This document shows positions 1 through 5,031 of a DNA stretch of 5,031 nucleotides, piece after piece. Under the pieces are notes generated by a model. The model saw nothing but the letters and a program-made list of their open reading frames with translations, was not told the origin of the DNA and did no database searches. The translations under genes were made by a program, and so were the position numbers. Source of the stretch: an uncultured Acidimicrobiaceae bacterium. GTDB taxonomy: Bacteria; Actinomycetota; Acidimicrobiia; Acidimicrobiales; UBA8592. Positions within the stretch are counted from its first letter, which is position 1; each line of letters opens with the position of its first letter. The stretch covers positions 1 to 5,031 of the forward strand of contig CAJWET010000121.1 of NCBI GenBank assembly GCA_913031515.1. The letters run 5' to 3'.

Positions 1-363
1 TTCATCAGCGCTTCCTTATCGGGACGAGATTACGTATTATTCGCTCAAGATTGGGCTTGGTATGACGGCCTGATCAATACACGTTATGCAAGTAGGGGCA
101 TCTTTGATGGCCGTTACAAGTATTGCCGGTATTACGGCGTTGGAGGGTCAAGTACCACTCGCGGCACTCCTATAGCAGGACCAAAACTCTTCGCAGATGA
201 TGCCGACTTCGATGATCAAGAACATGAGTTCTATGATCTTCAAGAGGACCCACACGAATTGGAAAATCTTGCTATGGACCGAAGCCGCCGCACAGAAATA
301 CGGGAATGGTACGTACGTCTTCGGGAAGCTGAAACAACAGAGTTTGTTTCACTCCGGGACTAA
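1..363 (+). CDS. Sulfatase (arylsulfatase family), C-terminal fragment
   Basis: Frame 1 is open from the first base to a TAA at 361-363 and gives the last 120 residues of a protein that begins outside the window. The hallmark is the segment EFYDLQEDPHELENLA (fragment residues 76-91), the typical C-terminal signature of type I formylglycine-dependent sulfatases, where an 'YDL..DP.E..NLA' stretch follows the last core strands. Upstream, RGIFDGRYKYCRYYG (about 32-46) matches the usual 'R.v.dgryKyi.y' strand of the same C-terminal subdomain. Members hydrolyse sulfate esters to an alcohol and inorganic sulfate. The catalytic Cys/Ser-x-Pro-x-Arg motif, the metal ligands and any signal peptide would be upstream, so substrate and location cannot be judged. 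The next gene starts 2 bp downstream on the same strand, implying a shared transcript. The family call is firm; the subfamily is unknown. Confidence 0.88.
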   Translation, partial: FISASLSGRDYVLFAQDWAWYDGLINTRYASRGIFDGRYKYCRYYGVGGSSTTRGTPIAGPKLFADDADFDDQEHEFYDLQEDPHELENLAMDRSRRTEIREWYVRLREAETTEFVSLRD

Positions 364-365
364 GC

Positions 366-1424
366 GTGATCCACCCCCCGCCTTTTCCAACGTCAGTTGA
401 TCAACTTACCGAGCACTTTCTTAGTGATGCAGTTGGGTCAGAAGTGTCGGGATTTCATGCCGAACGCATAGGGGAAGATCGGGGAATGCTCGGAAAGATC
501 TTCAAACTTGAACTTTTCTTCGTTGATGATGCGTTAGCGCCTCTCACGATAGTGGCAAAATTTGCCGCCATGCGTGAAGAAACTTTAGCTATAGCGAAAC
601 AAGGTAGAACTCATGAACGAGAACTCCGATGCTACGACGAACTGCTCCCGCCCACGCCTGTCAGCGCCCCAGAAATGCTCGCTTCGTGGTATAACTCAGA
701 AACTGCTGAATTTCTTCTATTACAAGAAATGGTAGATGCAGATACCTCGGTAGACCAGATTGCAGGTATATCAGAGAAACAAGCACGGCTTGTGATTACG
801 GAAATGGCGAAGTTGCACGCTTTTTGGTGGGGTGATCCTGTTTTAGAATCAATGGAATGGTTGCCACGGCTGGATGATCAACGACGACGGGTCAACTTGA
901 CGACAATTACCAGAAAAGGTTGGGATCAGTTAGCCGAACTCCTTGATGAAGAGATCGCTTCAACTATCACTCAAGATGCGGAACAGCTTGCTGGAGAAAT
1001 TGACCAGATGTTATGCCGGACCGCAGAATTCCCTTCTTCATTTATTCACAGCGATTTGCGTGCAGATAACCTACTCTTTTCACCGGATGGTTCGTCCGTT
1101 GTATTAATTGATTGGCAGGGATGTTGCGTAGCTCCACCTGTTTTTGATTTCGCCTATTTCCTCATTCAATCCTTAACCATTGATGACAGGCAAAAGTTCG
1201 AAGAAGAGCTCCTCCTTTTTTATATGGAGGAATTAGGCGAATATGGTCTCGCTATTAGTTTTGATGACCTCCGTGGAGTCTACAAGTCATCACTTTTCTA
1301 CGGTCTCGCCATTGCTTGTTCAATACCACTCATTAATGACATTTCGAAACCACGGGTTCGAGAACTCGGAGTGGCCATGGGGACACGCTCGATTCAGGCT
1401 CTTCGAGATCACGGTCAGATCTGA
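366..1424 (+). CDS. Kinase-fold small-molecule phosphotransferase (ecdysteroid kinase-like/CHK/APH superfamily)
   Basis: The 352-residue protein is a complete member of the aminoglycoside/choline phosphotransferase superfamily, which transfers phosphate from ATP to a hydroxyl on a small molecule in the cytoplasm. Visible landmarks are the Gly-rich region DRGMLGKI (38-45), the ATP-binding Lys in IVAKF (Lys65), the helix-C Glu in THERE (Glu84), LHAFWW (150-155), the Brenner catalytic motif HSDLRADN (228-235, with Asp230 and Asn235) and the metal-binding Asp in IDWQG (Asp249). The 'DRG.LG', 'VAKF' and 'LHA.WW' pattern resembles ecdysteroid kinase-like/CHK proteins more than antibiotic-resistance APHs. 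No catalytic residue appears lost. The start is a GTG: the frame has a stop at 330-332, the next in-frame ATG (486) would remove the Gly-rich region, and a GGGA (356-359) sits 6 nt upstream. It lies 2 bp behind the sulfatase stop, so translational coupling is likely. The physiological substrate is unknown. Confidence 0.88.
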   Translation: MIHPPPFPTSVDQLTEHFLSDAVGSEVSGFHAERIGEDRGMLGKIFKLELFFVDDALAPLTIVAKFAAMREETLAIAKQGRTHERELRCYDELLPPTPVSAPEMLASWYNSETAEFLLLQEMVDADTSVDQIAGISEKQARLVITEMAKLHAFWWGDPVLESMEWLPRLDDQRRRVNLTTITRKGWDQLAELLDEEIASTITQDAEQLAGEIDQMLCRTAEFPSSFIHSDLRADNLLFSPDGSSVVLIDWQGCCVAPPVFDFAYFLIQSLTIDDRQKFEEELLLFYMEELGEYGLAISFDDLRGVYKSSLFYGLAIACSIPLINDISKPRVRELGVAMGTRSIQALRDHGQI

Positions 1425-1466
1425 TCGTTGCCGCTTTTCTTTTAGGCATCGAGCTGTACATATCGG

Positions 1467-1499
1467 GCCTTTGAGTATTCTGGTCGGCCTCAGGCTTTT
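1467..1499 (+). terminator. Possible weak terminator between convergent genes
   Basis: In the 65-bp gap after the phosphotransferase stop, GCCTTTGAG (1467-1475) can pair with CTCAGGC (1489-1495), leaving a two-T bulge, and TTTTC follows on the plus strand. The right arm overlaps the last codon of the converging TetR gene. The stem is short and the U-tract brief, so this is a tentative call. No better hairpin was seen in 1425-1489. Confidence 0.25.
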
Positions 1500-2128
1500 C
1501 GATATTCTCTGTGACTTCGGTGGAGATGTGAAGAATCCGTTAGAACTTTGACAGCTTTGATTATTGCCTCACCGCTTCCAGGGATTTCTCTGCCCCGAAA
1601 GTGGCGTTCAAAGAACCAGCCCATAATCAACGCCCTTAGAAATTCTCTACCTTCTTCAATCGTGAACCCTTCAAGCTCTCCGGTGTTTATCCCAATGGTG
1701 GCTAATGCGTTAAACGTTTCGTCCTGATATTTGGTTCTTCTGTTTAGAAGGGGTGAAAATTCTGGATGTAGGCGAGCTTCAATCGGTACAGAAGCAAGAA
1801 AGTTATTGTGGTTCGGTAGTCGTTCCTTTAAGTATCGACTGGATTCAATCAGGTGCATGACCGCTTCAACAAGGGTAATTTCTAAACGAGCGGAACTTAC
1901 TTCGGCCCAGATGTTATCAGCGCTGTCTTCAAATACCGCGACGTAGAGTTTGCTCTTGCTTTCATAATGGTTGTAGATAGCGCTAGGGGCGAGTTGAGCT
2001 TGTGCGGCGATCTGTGCAATTGACGCACCATCAAAGCCTTTTTCAGAAAACTCTACGCGGGCAGTTTCGATTATCCGTCTTCTAGTTTCAATGCTAGAAA
2101 CGCCGCGCGGCCTTCCCCTTTTGTTCAT
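1490..2128 (-). CDS. TetR/AcrR-family transcriptional regulator
   Basis: The 212-residue protein has a classic TetR N-terminal DNA-binding domain after a basic arm (NKRGRPRGV, 2-10). Helix 1 is around 15-30 (TRRRIIETARVEFSEKGF) and the helix-turn-helix covers about 36-57, with ASIAQIAAQAQLAPSAIYNH followed by the conserved YESKSKLY turn into helix 4. The remaining 140 residues are a divergent all-helical ligand-binding and dimerisation domain, so the effector cannot be predicted. Such proteins are usually dimeric repressors released by a small molecule. The ATG at 2128 is supported by AAGGGGAA (complement of 2133-2140), with the AGGGG core 6 nt from the start. The gene begins 15 bp after the permease stop and runs the same way, so it is probably the last gene of the importer operon and a candidate regulator of it. 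It converges on the phosphotransferase gene. Confidence 0.93.
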   Translation of the reverse strand: MNKRGRPRGVSSIETRRRIIETARVEFSEKGFDGASIAQIAAQAQLAPSAIYNHYESKSKLYVAVFEDSADNIWAEVSSARLEITLVEAVMHLIESSRYLKERLPNHNNFLASVPIEARLHPEFSPLLNRRTKYQDETFNALATIGINTGELEGFTIEEGREFLRALIMGWFFERHFRGREIPGSGEAIIKAVKVLTDSSHLHRSHREYRKA

Positions 2129-2132
2129 GAGG

Positions 2133-2140
2133 TTCCCCTT
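2133..2140 (-). promoter_or_regulatory. Strong ribosome binding site of the TetR gene
   Basis: Read on the minus strand this is AAGGGGAA. Its AGGGG core lies 6 nt before the ATG at 2128, within the 15-bp gap after the permease TAA. It fixes the TetR start and is the clearest Shine-Dalgarno-like site in the window, suggesting independent re-initiation at this last cistron. Confidence 0.6.
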
Positions 2141-2143
2141 GCC

Positions 2144-3049
2144 TTAAAGAGAAACAACATTGCCTCGCGTGGTGTCATCTTGCCAACGAAGGAATTTGCG
2201 CTCTAAGAAGCCAATCCCAGCGTTGAAAAATAGGGCTAGAATCGCAAGGATAGACATCAAGGCGATAGCGGCCCCCATTCCAAAGTTATTGACCTGATAA
2301 AGAAGACGTTGGCCAAGCCCACGCTTTGACGCTAGAAACTCACCAAACACCACACTGAGGATCGCATATATCGAAGCCAACCGAAGAGCCCCAAACAACG
2401 GTCCTAGAATGCTTGGTAAAACCACTAGCCTAAACTTCTGTAACTGTGTTGCCCCCATACTTGAGGCAACTGTATCGAGGTCCGGATCCACTCCGCTTAC
2501 AGCCGCCATTACTGGTATTTGCACGATGAAAAAGACGATGATTGTTGCGAGTGCGACTTTAGAACCTATATCCACCCCATACCAGAGGATGAGGATAGGG
2601 GCTAGGGCGATCTTCGGGACAGCGTTAGTGAAGATAAGGAATGGGGAAAACACTTTTCGCGCCCGTTTAAATCTTCCCAATATCATCCCCACTAGAAAAC
2701 CAGATAGGGACCCATAGAGGAAACCCAGCAAAGCCTCCTGGAGTGTTACCCAGAAGTCCTGCCAAAATAGTTTTTCGTTCCATACGTCAGTGATGTAATC
2801 CCACGCCTCGGTTGGGACTCCCTGAAAAAGCGGAATGATTTCAGGAAGAACGTCAAAGCCTAAAACATTGAGTCCTTTAAAAATTATTCGGCTCTCCCAT
2901 ATCCAGATTATAAAGACGAGGATAGCGACCCGGGTGAGCTGTACTGGTATATCAATTCTGCGAATCACCCTTTCTCCTCTGGTCTCTTGGGGTAGAGACG
3001 CCATGTCGAAACGTTTTGACGTTTCGTGGGATTTTTGTTCATCGCTCAT
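2144..3049 (-). CDS. ABC transporter permease, NitT/TauT (SsuC-like) family
   Basis: A 301-residue inner-membrane protein of the BPD_transp_1 type that would form the homodimeric channel of the importer. After a charged N-terminus, a first membrane helix lies at about 38-54 and others at about 104-126, 134-157, 163-185, 217-238 and 257-284. NAVPKIALAPILILWYG (142-158) is typical of NitT/TauT permeases. The EAA loop that docks on the ATPase is VASSMGATQLQKFRLVVLPS (194-213), with the invariant Gly at 199. I chose the ATG at 3049 because it starts 28 bp after the ATPase stop and has a GGA 9 nt upstream. The longest frame starts at 3154, but that would overlap the ATPase by 77 bp and its 35 extra residues look like out-of-frame ATPase sequence. 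An ATG at 3004 has no visible ribosome site. The length fits the family (about 250-300). The transported ligand is unknown. Confidence 0.92.
   Translation of the reverse strand: MSDEQKSHETSKRFDMASLPQETRGERVIRRIDIPVQLTRVAILVFIIWIWESRIIFKGLNVLGFDVLPEIIPLFQGVPTEAWDYITDVWNEKLFWQDFWVTLQEALLGFLYGSLSGFLVGMILGRFKRARKVFSPFLIFTNAVPKIALAPILILWYGVDIGSKVALATIIVFFIVQIPVMAAVSGVDPDLDTVASSMGATQLQKFRLVVLPSILGPLFGALRLASIYAILSVVFGEFLASKRGLGQRLLYQVNNFGMGAAIALMSILAILALFFNAGIGFLERKFLRWQDDTTRGNVVSL
3007..3026. repeat. 20-bp inverted repeat inside the permease 5' end
   Basis: CGAAACG (3007-3013) and CGTTTCG (3020-3026) are perfect 7-bp complements around a 6-nt spacer. The element lies in the hydrophilic, weakly conserved N-terminal codons of the permease, just before the in-frame ATG at 3004. 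It could be a small mRNA hairpin or a protein-binding dyad. It may equally be chance. Confidence 0.35.
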
Positions 3050-3077
3050 TGGTGGGTTTCCAATTGATTCTTCTCCA

Positions 3078-3854
3078 TCAGATGATTTCACTTCGTAGCT
3101 CCTTCCAAATTTTGTGCTCAGCGGCTTTGAACTGTTCATCGAAACGCAATTCATCGATTATTCGTGGTCTAGGAAGGTCTATGACATTATCGCTTTTTAT
3201 GCGTCCGGGGCGAGCTGTCATAACGAGTACACGGTCAGCAAGCAGTACTGCTTCTTCAAGATCATGGGTTACAAAGAGTACAGTGCTTTCCTTCGACTTT
3301 TCCCATAGAGAAATAAATTCTGCCTGCACGACAAGGCGAGTTTGAGCATCTAGTGCTCCGAATGGCTCATCCATGAGCCATAGATCAGGATCGATCGCTA
3401 AGGTTCTTGCTATTGCAACGCGTTGGCGCATTCCCTGAGATAATTGGGAGGGAAACGCATTTGCAAAGCCCTCAAGGTGGAGAAGTTCTAATAGTTCTTC
3501 CGCCCGATTCCGACGTTCATTTCTTCCTACCCCATGGAACTGTAATCCGAGTTCAACATTTTTTCTAGCAGTGCGCCAAGGACTAAGAGCGGAACGGGCG
3601 AGCATATATCCAATATCACGACTTGGTTCTGTTACCTCTTCGCCATGTCTTTTTACAGAGCCAACGGTAGGGGGAATTAGCCCAGAGAGCATGTTAAGTA
3701 TCGTGGTTTTACCACAGCCACTCGGTCCGACAATAGCCACAAATTGACCTTGAGGTATCTCAATGTTGATGCTGTCCACAGCGAGGACTGGTTCTGTATC
3801 CTTTCCGCCAAATATAAGAGATACTCCATCCAAAGACACAGCGCTACTAGTCAT
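3078..3854 (-). CDS. ABC transporter ATP-binding protein, NitT/TauT (SsuB/TauB-like) family
   Basis: This 258-residue cytoplasmic ATPase would power the importer. The nucleotide-binding elements are in order: Walker A GPSGCGKTT (43-51), ABC signature LSQGMRQR (138-145), Walker B with the catalytic Glu LWLMDEP (158-164, Glu163), D-loop GALDAQTR (166-173) and the switch His in VTHD (His197). The C-terminal part (VLVMTARPGRIKSD, ending before DLPRPR) is typical of nitrate/taurine/sulfonate importers. One oddity is the Q-loop, where families normally read '.FQ..ALLPW': here it reads MLARSALSPW (84-93), so the conserved Gln is Ala86. The frame is intact there, so this is not a frameshift. The ATG at 3854 gives the family's normal N-terminus, with only a weak purine-rich AGAAAG about 8 nt upstream. 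The gene follows the binding-protein gene after 105 bp and precedes the permease by 28 bp. Confidence 0.94.
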   Translation of the reverse strand: MTSSAVSLDGVSLIFGGKDTEPVLAVDSINIEIPQGQFVAIVGPSGCGKTTILNMLSGLIPPTVGSVKRHGEEVTEPSRDIGYMLARSALSPWRTARKNVELGLQFHGVGRNERRNRAEELLELLHLEGFANAFPSQLSQGMRQRVAIARTLAIDPDLWLMDEPFGALDAQTRLVVQAEFISLWEKSKESTVLFVTHDLEEAVLLADRVLVMTARPGRIKSDNVIDLPRPRIIDELRFDEQFKAAEHKIWKELRSEII

Positions 3855-3890
3855 ATTCTATCTTTCTTACTTCATTTTTTGTATTAAATA

Positions 3891-3932
3891 TGTGTAAGGG
3901 GCCGATGCATATTGCACCGGCCCCTTAACACA
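3891..3932 (-). terminator. Intercistronic GC-rich hairpin (attenuator or mRNA-stabilising stem)
   Basis: TAAGGGGCCG (3895-3904) pairs perfectly with CGGCCCCTTA (3918-3927). After one bulged base (3928) four more pairs form (3891-3894 with 3929-3932), and inside the 13-nt loop TGCA (3906-3909) can pair with TGCA (3913-3916). It lies between the binding-protein stop and the ATPase start. On the minus strand the downstream side reads TTACACATATTTAATAC, which is AT-rich but not a proper U-tract. It is therefore more likely a partial terminator or a 3'-end stabiliser that raises binding-protein mRNA over the downstream genes than a full terminator. The structure is certain from sequence; the role is inferred. 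Confidence 0.65.
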
Positions 3933-3944
3933 ATTACTAAATTT

Positions 3945-3956
3945 CTAACCGGTTAG
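3945..3956. repeat. Perfect 12-bp palindrome CTAACCGGTTAG
   Basis: CTAACC and GGTTAG are exact reverse complements with no spacer. The palindrome sits 3 bp beyond the binding-protein stop codon, ahead of the hairpin in the 105-bp gap. Symmetric sites of this size are bound by dimeric regulators such as TetR proteins, and one is encoded in the same operon, but nothing in the window demonstrates binding. Confidence 0.4.
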
Positions 3957-3959
3957 TTC

Positions 3960-5031
3960 TTATTCACAATCTGGTGAGAGAACAAATTCATCCGGCCCAA
4001 TTAGACGATCAGTTTTTCCAACGTCAATCGAAATTTGACTGATGCCTTCAACCTTGTCTGTCTGTACATCACCAGTAGTGCTAAACCCATTCTGGTACTT
4101 CGCTATGAGTAGCCCAGTGAGTGGATGTAGAGCTTCTGGAAGTTCATTGTTGGCAATCTCCACAGCTCGCTCTGCGTTTGCTGGGTCAGCAAGCCAAGCT
4201 ACAGCTTCGTTATGAGCTGATTTAATTGCACACATCCATTCCGGATGAGCGTTGAATGTATCACGCCCAGTGGTATAGACAAGACCTGGCCATGCAAGGT
4301 GGTCCCCCGCATCACCTTGTTGGATAGAGAATGGTGCCATACCAATTCCTTGTGCAACAAGAACAACCTGGAATGGGTCAAATGTGACGGTCCAGTCGGT
4401 TTCTCCAGCCACCATTGGGGCTACTGGGTCAAGCCCAACAGCAATATAGGTGAAACACTCTGGATCAAGACCGGCATCAGCAATGAGGATCCTTGCGAGA
4501 TCTTCCGCTGCAGCACCACGGGCCACAACACCGACATCGGAGCAATCCAATGCTTCCATGTTCGCTTGCACCGAGTTATCGGCAGAGATGCCATTTGCTT
4601 CCGCGAAACTCGCATCAACAATCACGTCAAATAGGTTGTATAACAACGATTCCGCGAACACAACGACATCAAGTCCGGCATTGATTAGTGGGAAGACGTT
4701 GTTGTAGATGTTCCCAACAACGTCTGCTTCACCAGCCGCAAGTGCAGCCGCTGATTCAGGTCCGCTACCAATCTGAACACACTCTCTGTCAAAGTTCCGC
4801 TTTTCCATAAAGCCTTCTTGTTCTGCTATCCATATAGGGAGTGCAGAAATTGCAGGCGCACACGTAAACCTAAGTGTGGTCATCTCATCTAAAGCGTTTA
4901 GCCCAATTCCACCGTAGGTTTCCTCTGGCTCTGGCTCTGGCTCTGGCTCTGGTGCTGCTGGTGCTGCTGGTGCTGAACCGGCTTCGAAGGTGAGTTCTTC
5001 TACGACTGCCTGAACACCGTCAGCGTCATAC
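3960..5031 (-). CDS. NitT/TauT-type ABC transporter substrate-binding protein (NMT1/SsuA-like), 5' end outside window
   Basis: The minus-strand frame is open from the window edge to a TAA at 3960-3962 (357 codons). The binding domain begins near TTLRFTCAP and shows the family layout: an opening strand, then SALPIWIAEQEGFMEKRNF (the 'lp.y.A.ekGff.k.gl' segment), GSGPESAAALAAGEADVV, a crossover region (VGVVARGAAAEDLARIL) and a 'D...T.DP' region near residues 163-170 counted from Met 4883. Such class II proteins capture a ligand outside the membrane and deliver it to the permease encoded two genes downstream. The ATG at 4883 is not the real start: 49 more codons lie upstream in frame, including a (PE)5 and APAAPAAP linker and a non-hydrophobic segment (YDADGVQAVVEELTFEAGS). 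The signal peptide or lipobox must be further upstream. Six cysteines lie in the domain. The ligand is unknown; taurine or a sulfonate is possible, as are pyrimidine-type ligands. Confidence 0.9.
   Translation of the reverse strand, partial: YDADGVQAVVEELTFEAGSAPAAPAAPEPEPEPEPEETYGGIGLNALDEMTTLRFTCAPAISALPIWIAEQEGFMEKRNFDRECVQIGSGPESAAALAAGEADVVGNIYNNVFPLINAGLDVVVFAESLLYNLFDVIVDASFAEANGISADNSVQANMEALDCSDVGVVARGAAAEDLARILIADAGLDPECFTYIAVGLDPVAPMVAGETDWTVTFDPFQVVLVAQGIGMAPFSIQQGDAGDHLAWPGLVYTTGRDTFNAHPEWMCAIKSAHNEAVAWLADPANAERAVEIANNELPEALHPLTGLLIAKYQNGFSTTGDVQTDKVEGISQISIDVGKTDRLIGPDEFVLSPDCE
4923..4973. repeat. In-frame tandem repeats encoding a Pro/Glu/Ala linker
   Basis: CTCTGG is repeated five times without change (4923-4952). 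It is followed by two exact copies of TGCTGCTGG (4953-4961, 4962-4970) and the start of a third. Both units are multiples of three and read as Pro-Glu x5 and Ala-Pro-Ala repeats on the minus strand, so they encode a stiff, acidic, extended linker in the binding protein. Identical codons in every unit suggest recent slippage expansion. Confidence 0.9.

Noticed and set aside
1415..1424. Palindrome TCAGATCTGA at the end of the phosphotransferase gene
   Set aside because: It is only 10 bp, coding and overlaps the stop codon. Such short palindromes are expected by chance and there is no supporting context.
1243..1551. Plus-strand open frame of 102 codons spanning the convergent gap
   Set aside because: It overlaps the well-supported phosphotransferase in another frame and then the TetR 3' end antisense. 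It shows no recognisable motif or ribosome site.
3050..3154. Permease start at 3154, overlapping the ATPase gene by 77 bp
   Set aside because: The extra 35 residues come from the other frame of the ATPase 3' end and resemble no permease N-terminus. The ATG at 3049 fits normal spacing.
3855..3890. Internal promoter for the ATPase gene
   Set aside because: The stretch is AT-rich on the minus strand, but no pair of -35 and -10 like boxes with suitable spacing stands out.
4245..4634. Plus-strand open frame of 129 codons antisense to the binding-protein gene
   Set aside because: It lies entirely within a well-supported gene and its translation has no family features. It is a shadow frame.
3960..4883. 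Binding protein starting at the ATG at 4883
   Set aside because: The frame continues upstream without a stop to the window edge and the added codons form a clear linker. A start at 4883 would leave a secreted protein with no signal peptide.
4923..4973. Short direct repeats as a CRISPR-like or mobile-element feature
   Set aside because: The units are 6 and 9 bp, contiguous, without spacers and in frame with a coding region. They are a protein linker repeat.

Overview
The window looks like a stretch of bacterial chromosome of moderate GC content (a little under 50% by eye), densely coded and with short intergenic gaps. The gene families are common in free-living heterotrophs: an arylsulfatase-type sulfatase, a kinase-fold small-molecule phosphotransferase of the ecdysteroid kinase-like/CHK type, a NitT/TauT-type ABC importer and a TetR regulator. 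This mix, with a secreted binding protein carrying a Pro/Glu/Ala linker, would fit an environmental actinobacterium (for example a marine acidimicrobial lineage) or a similar marine bacterium. That is a guess; no 16S, tRNA or other marker gene is present.

Layout: the left part is on the plus strand. Positions 1-363 hold the C-terminal 120 codons of a sulfatase whose start lies outside the window. Two bases after its stop, a complete 352-residue phosphotransferase begins at a GTG (366-1424). These two genes are almost certainly co-transcribed. The rest is on the minus strand and converges on them with a 65-bp gap (1425-1489). In transcription order it holds a secreted solute-binding protein (5031-3960, start outside the window), an ABC ATPase (3854-3078), an ABC permease (best start 3049, end 2144) and a TetR-family regulator (2128-1490). 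There is no gene-free stretch longer than about 105 bp.

The three transporter genes form a complete NitT/TauT-type importer set: binding protein, inner-membrane permease and cytoplasmic ATPase. The ligand cannot be read from the sequence. The family takes up taurine, alkanesulfonates, nitrate, pyrimidine/thiamine precursors, riboflavin and others. The TetR gene is 15 bp behind the permease and is probably a local regulator of the operon. The neighbouring sulfatase hints at organosulfur metabolism, but it sits on the opposite strand, so the link is only suggestive. The 105-bp gap between the binding-protein and ATPase genes holds a strong GC-rich hairpin and a perfect 12-bp palindrome. The hairpin probably lets the binding protein be made in excess over the membrane parts.

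Nothing here is clearly a new type of system. The points that merit a second look are the sulfatase-kinase pair, the missing Q-loop glutamine in the ATPase, the extended N-terminus with a repeat-encoded linker and the even set of six cysteines in the binding protein, and the intercistronic hairpin and palindrome.
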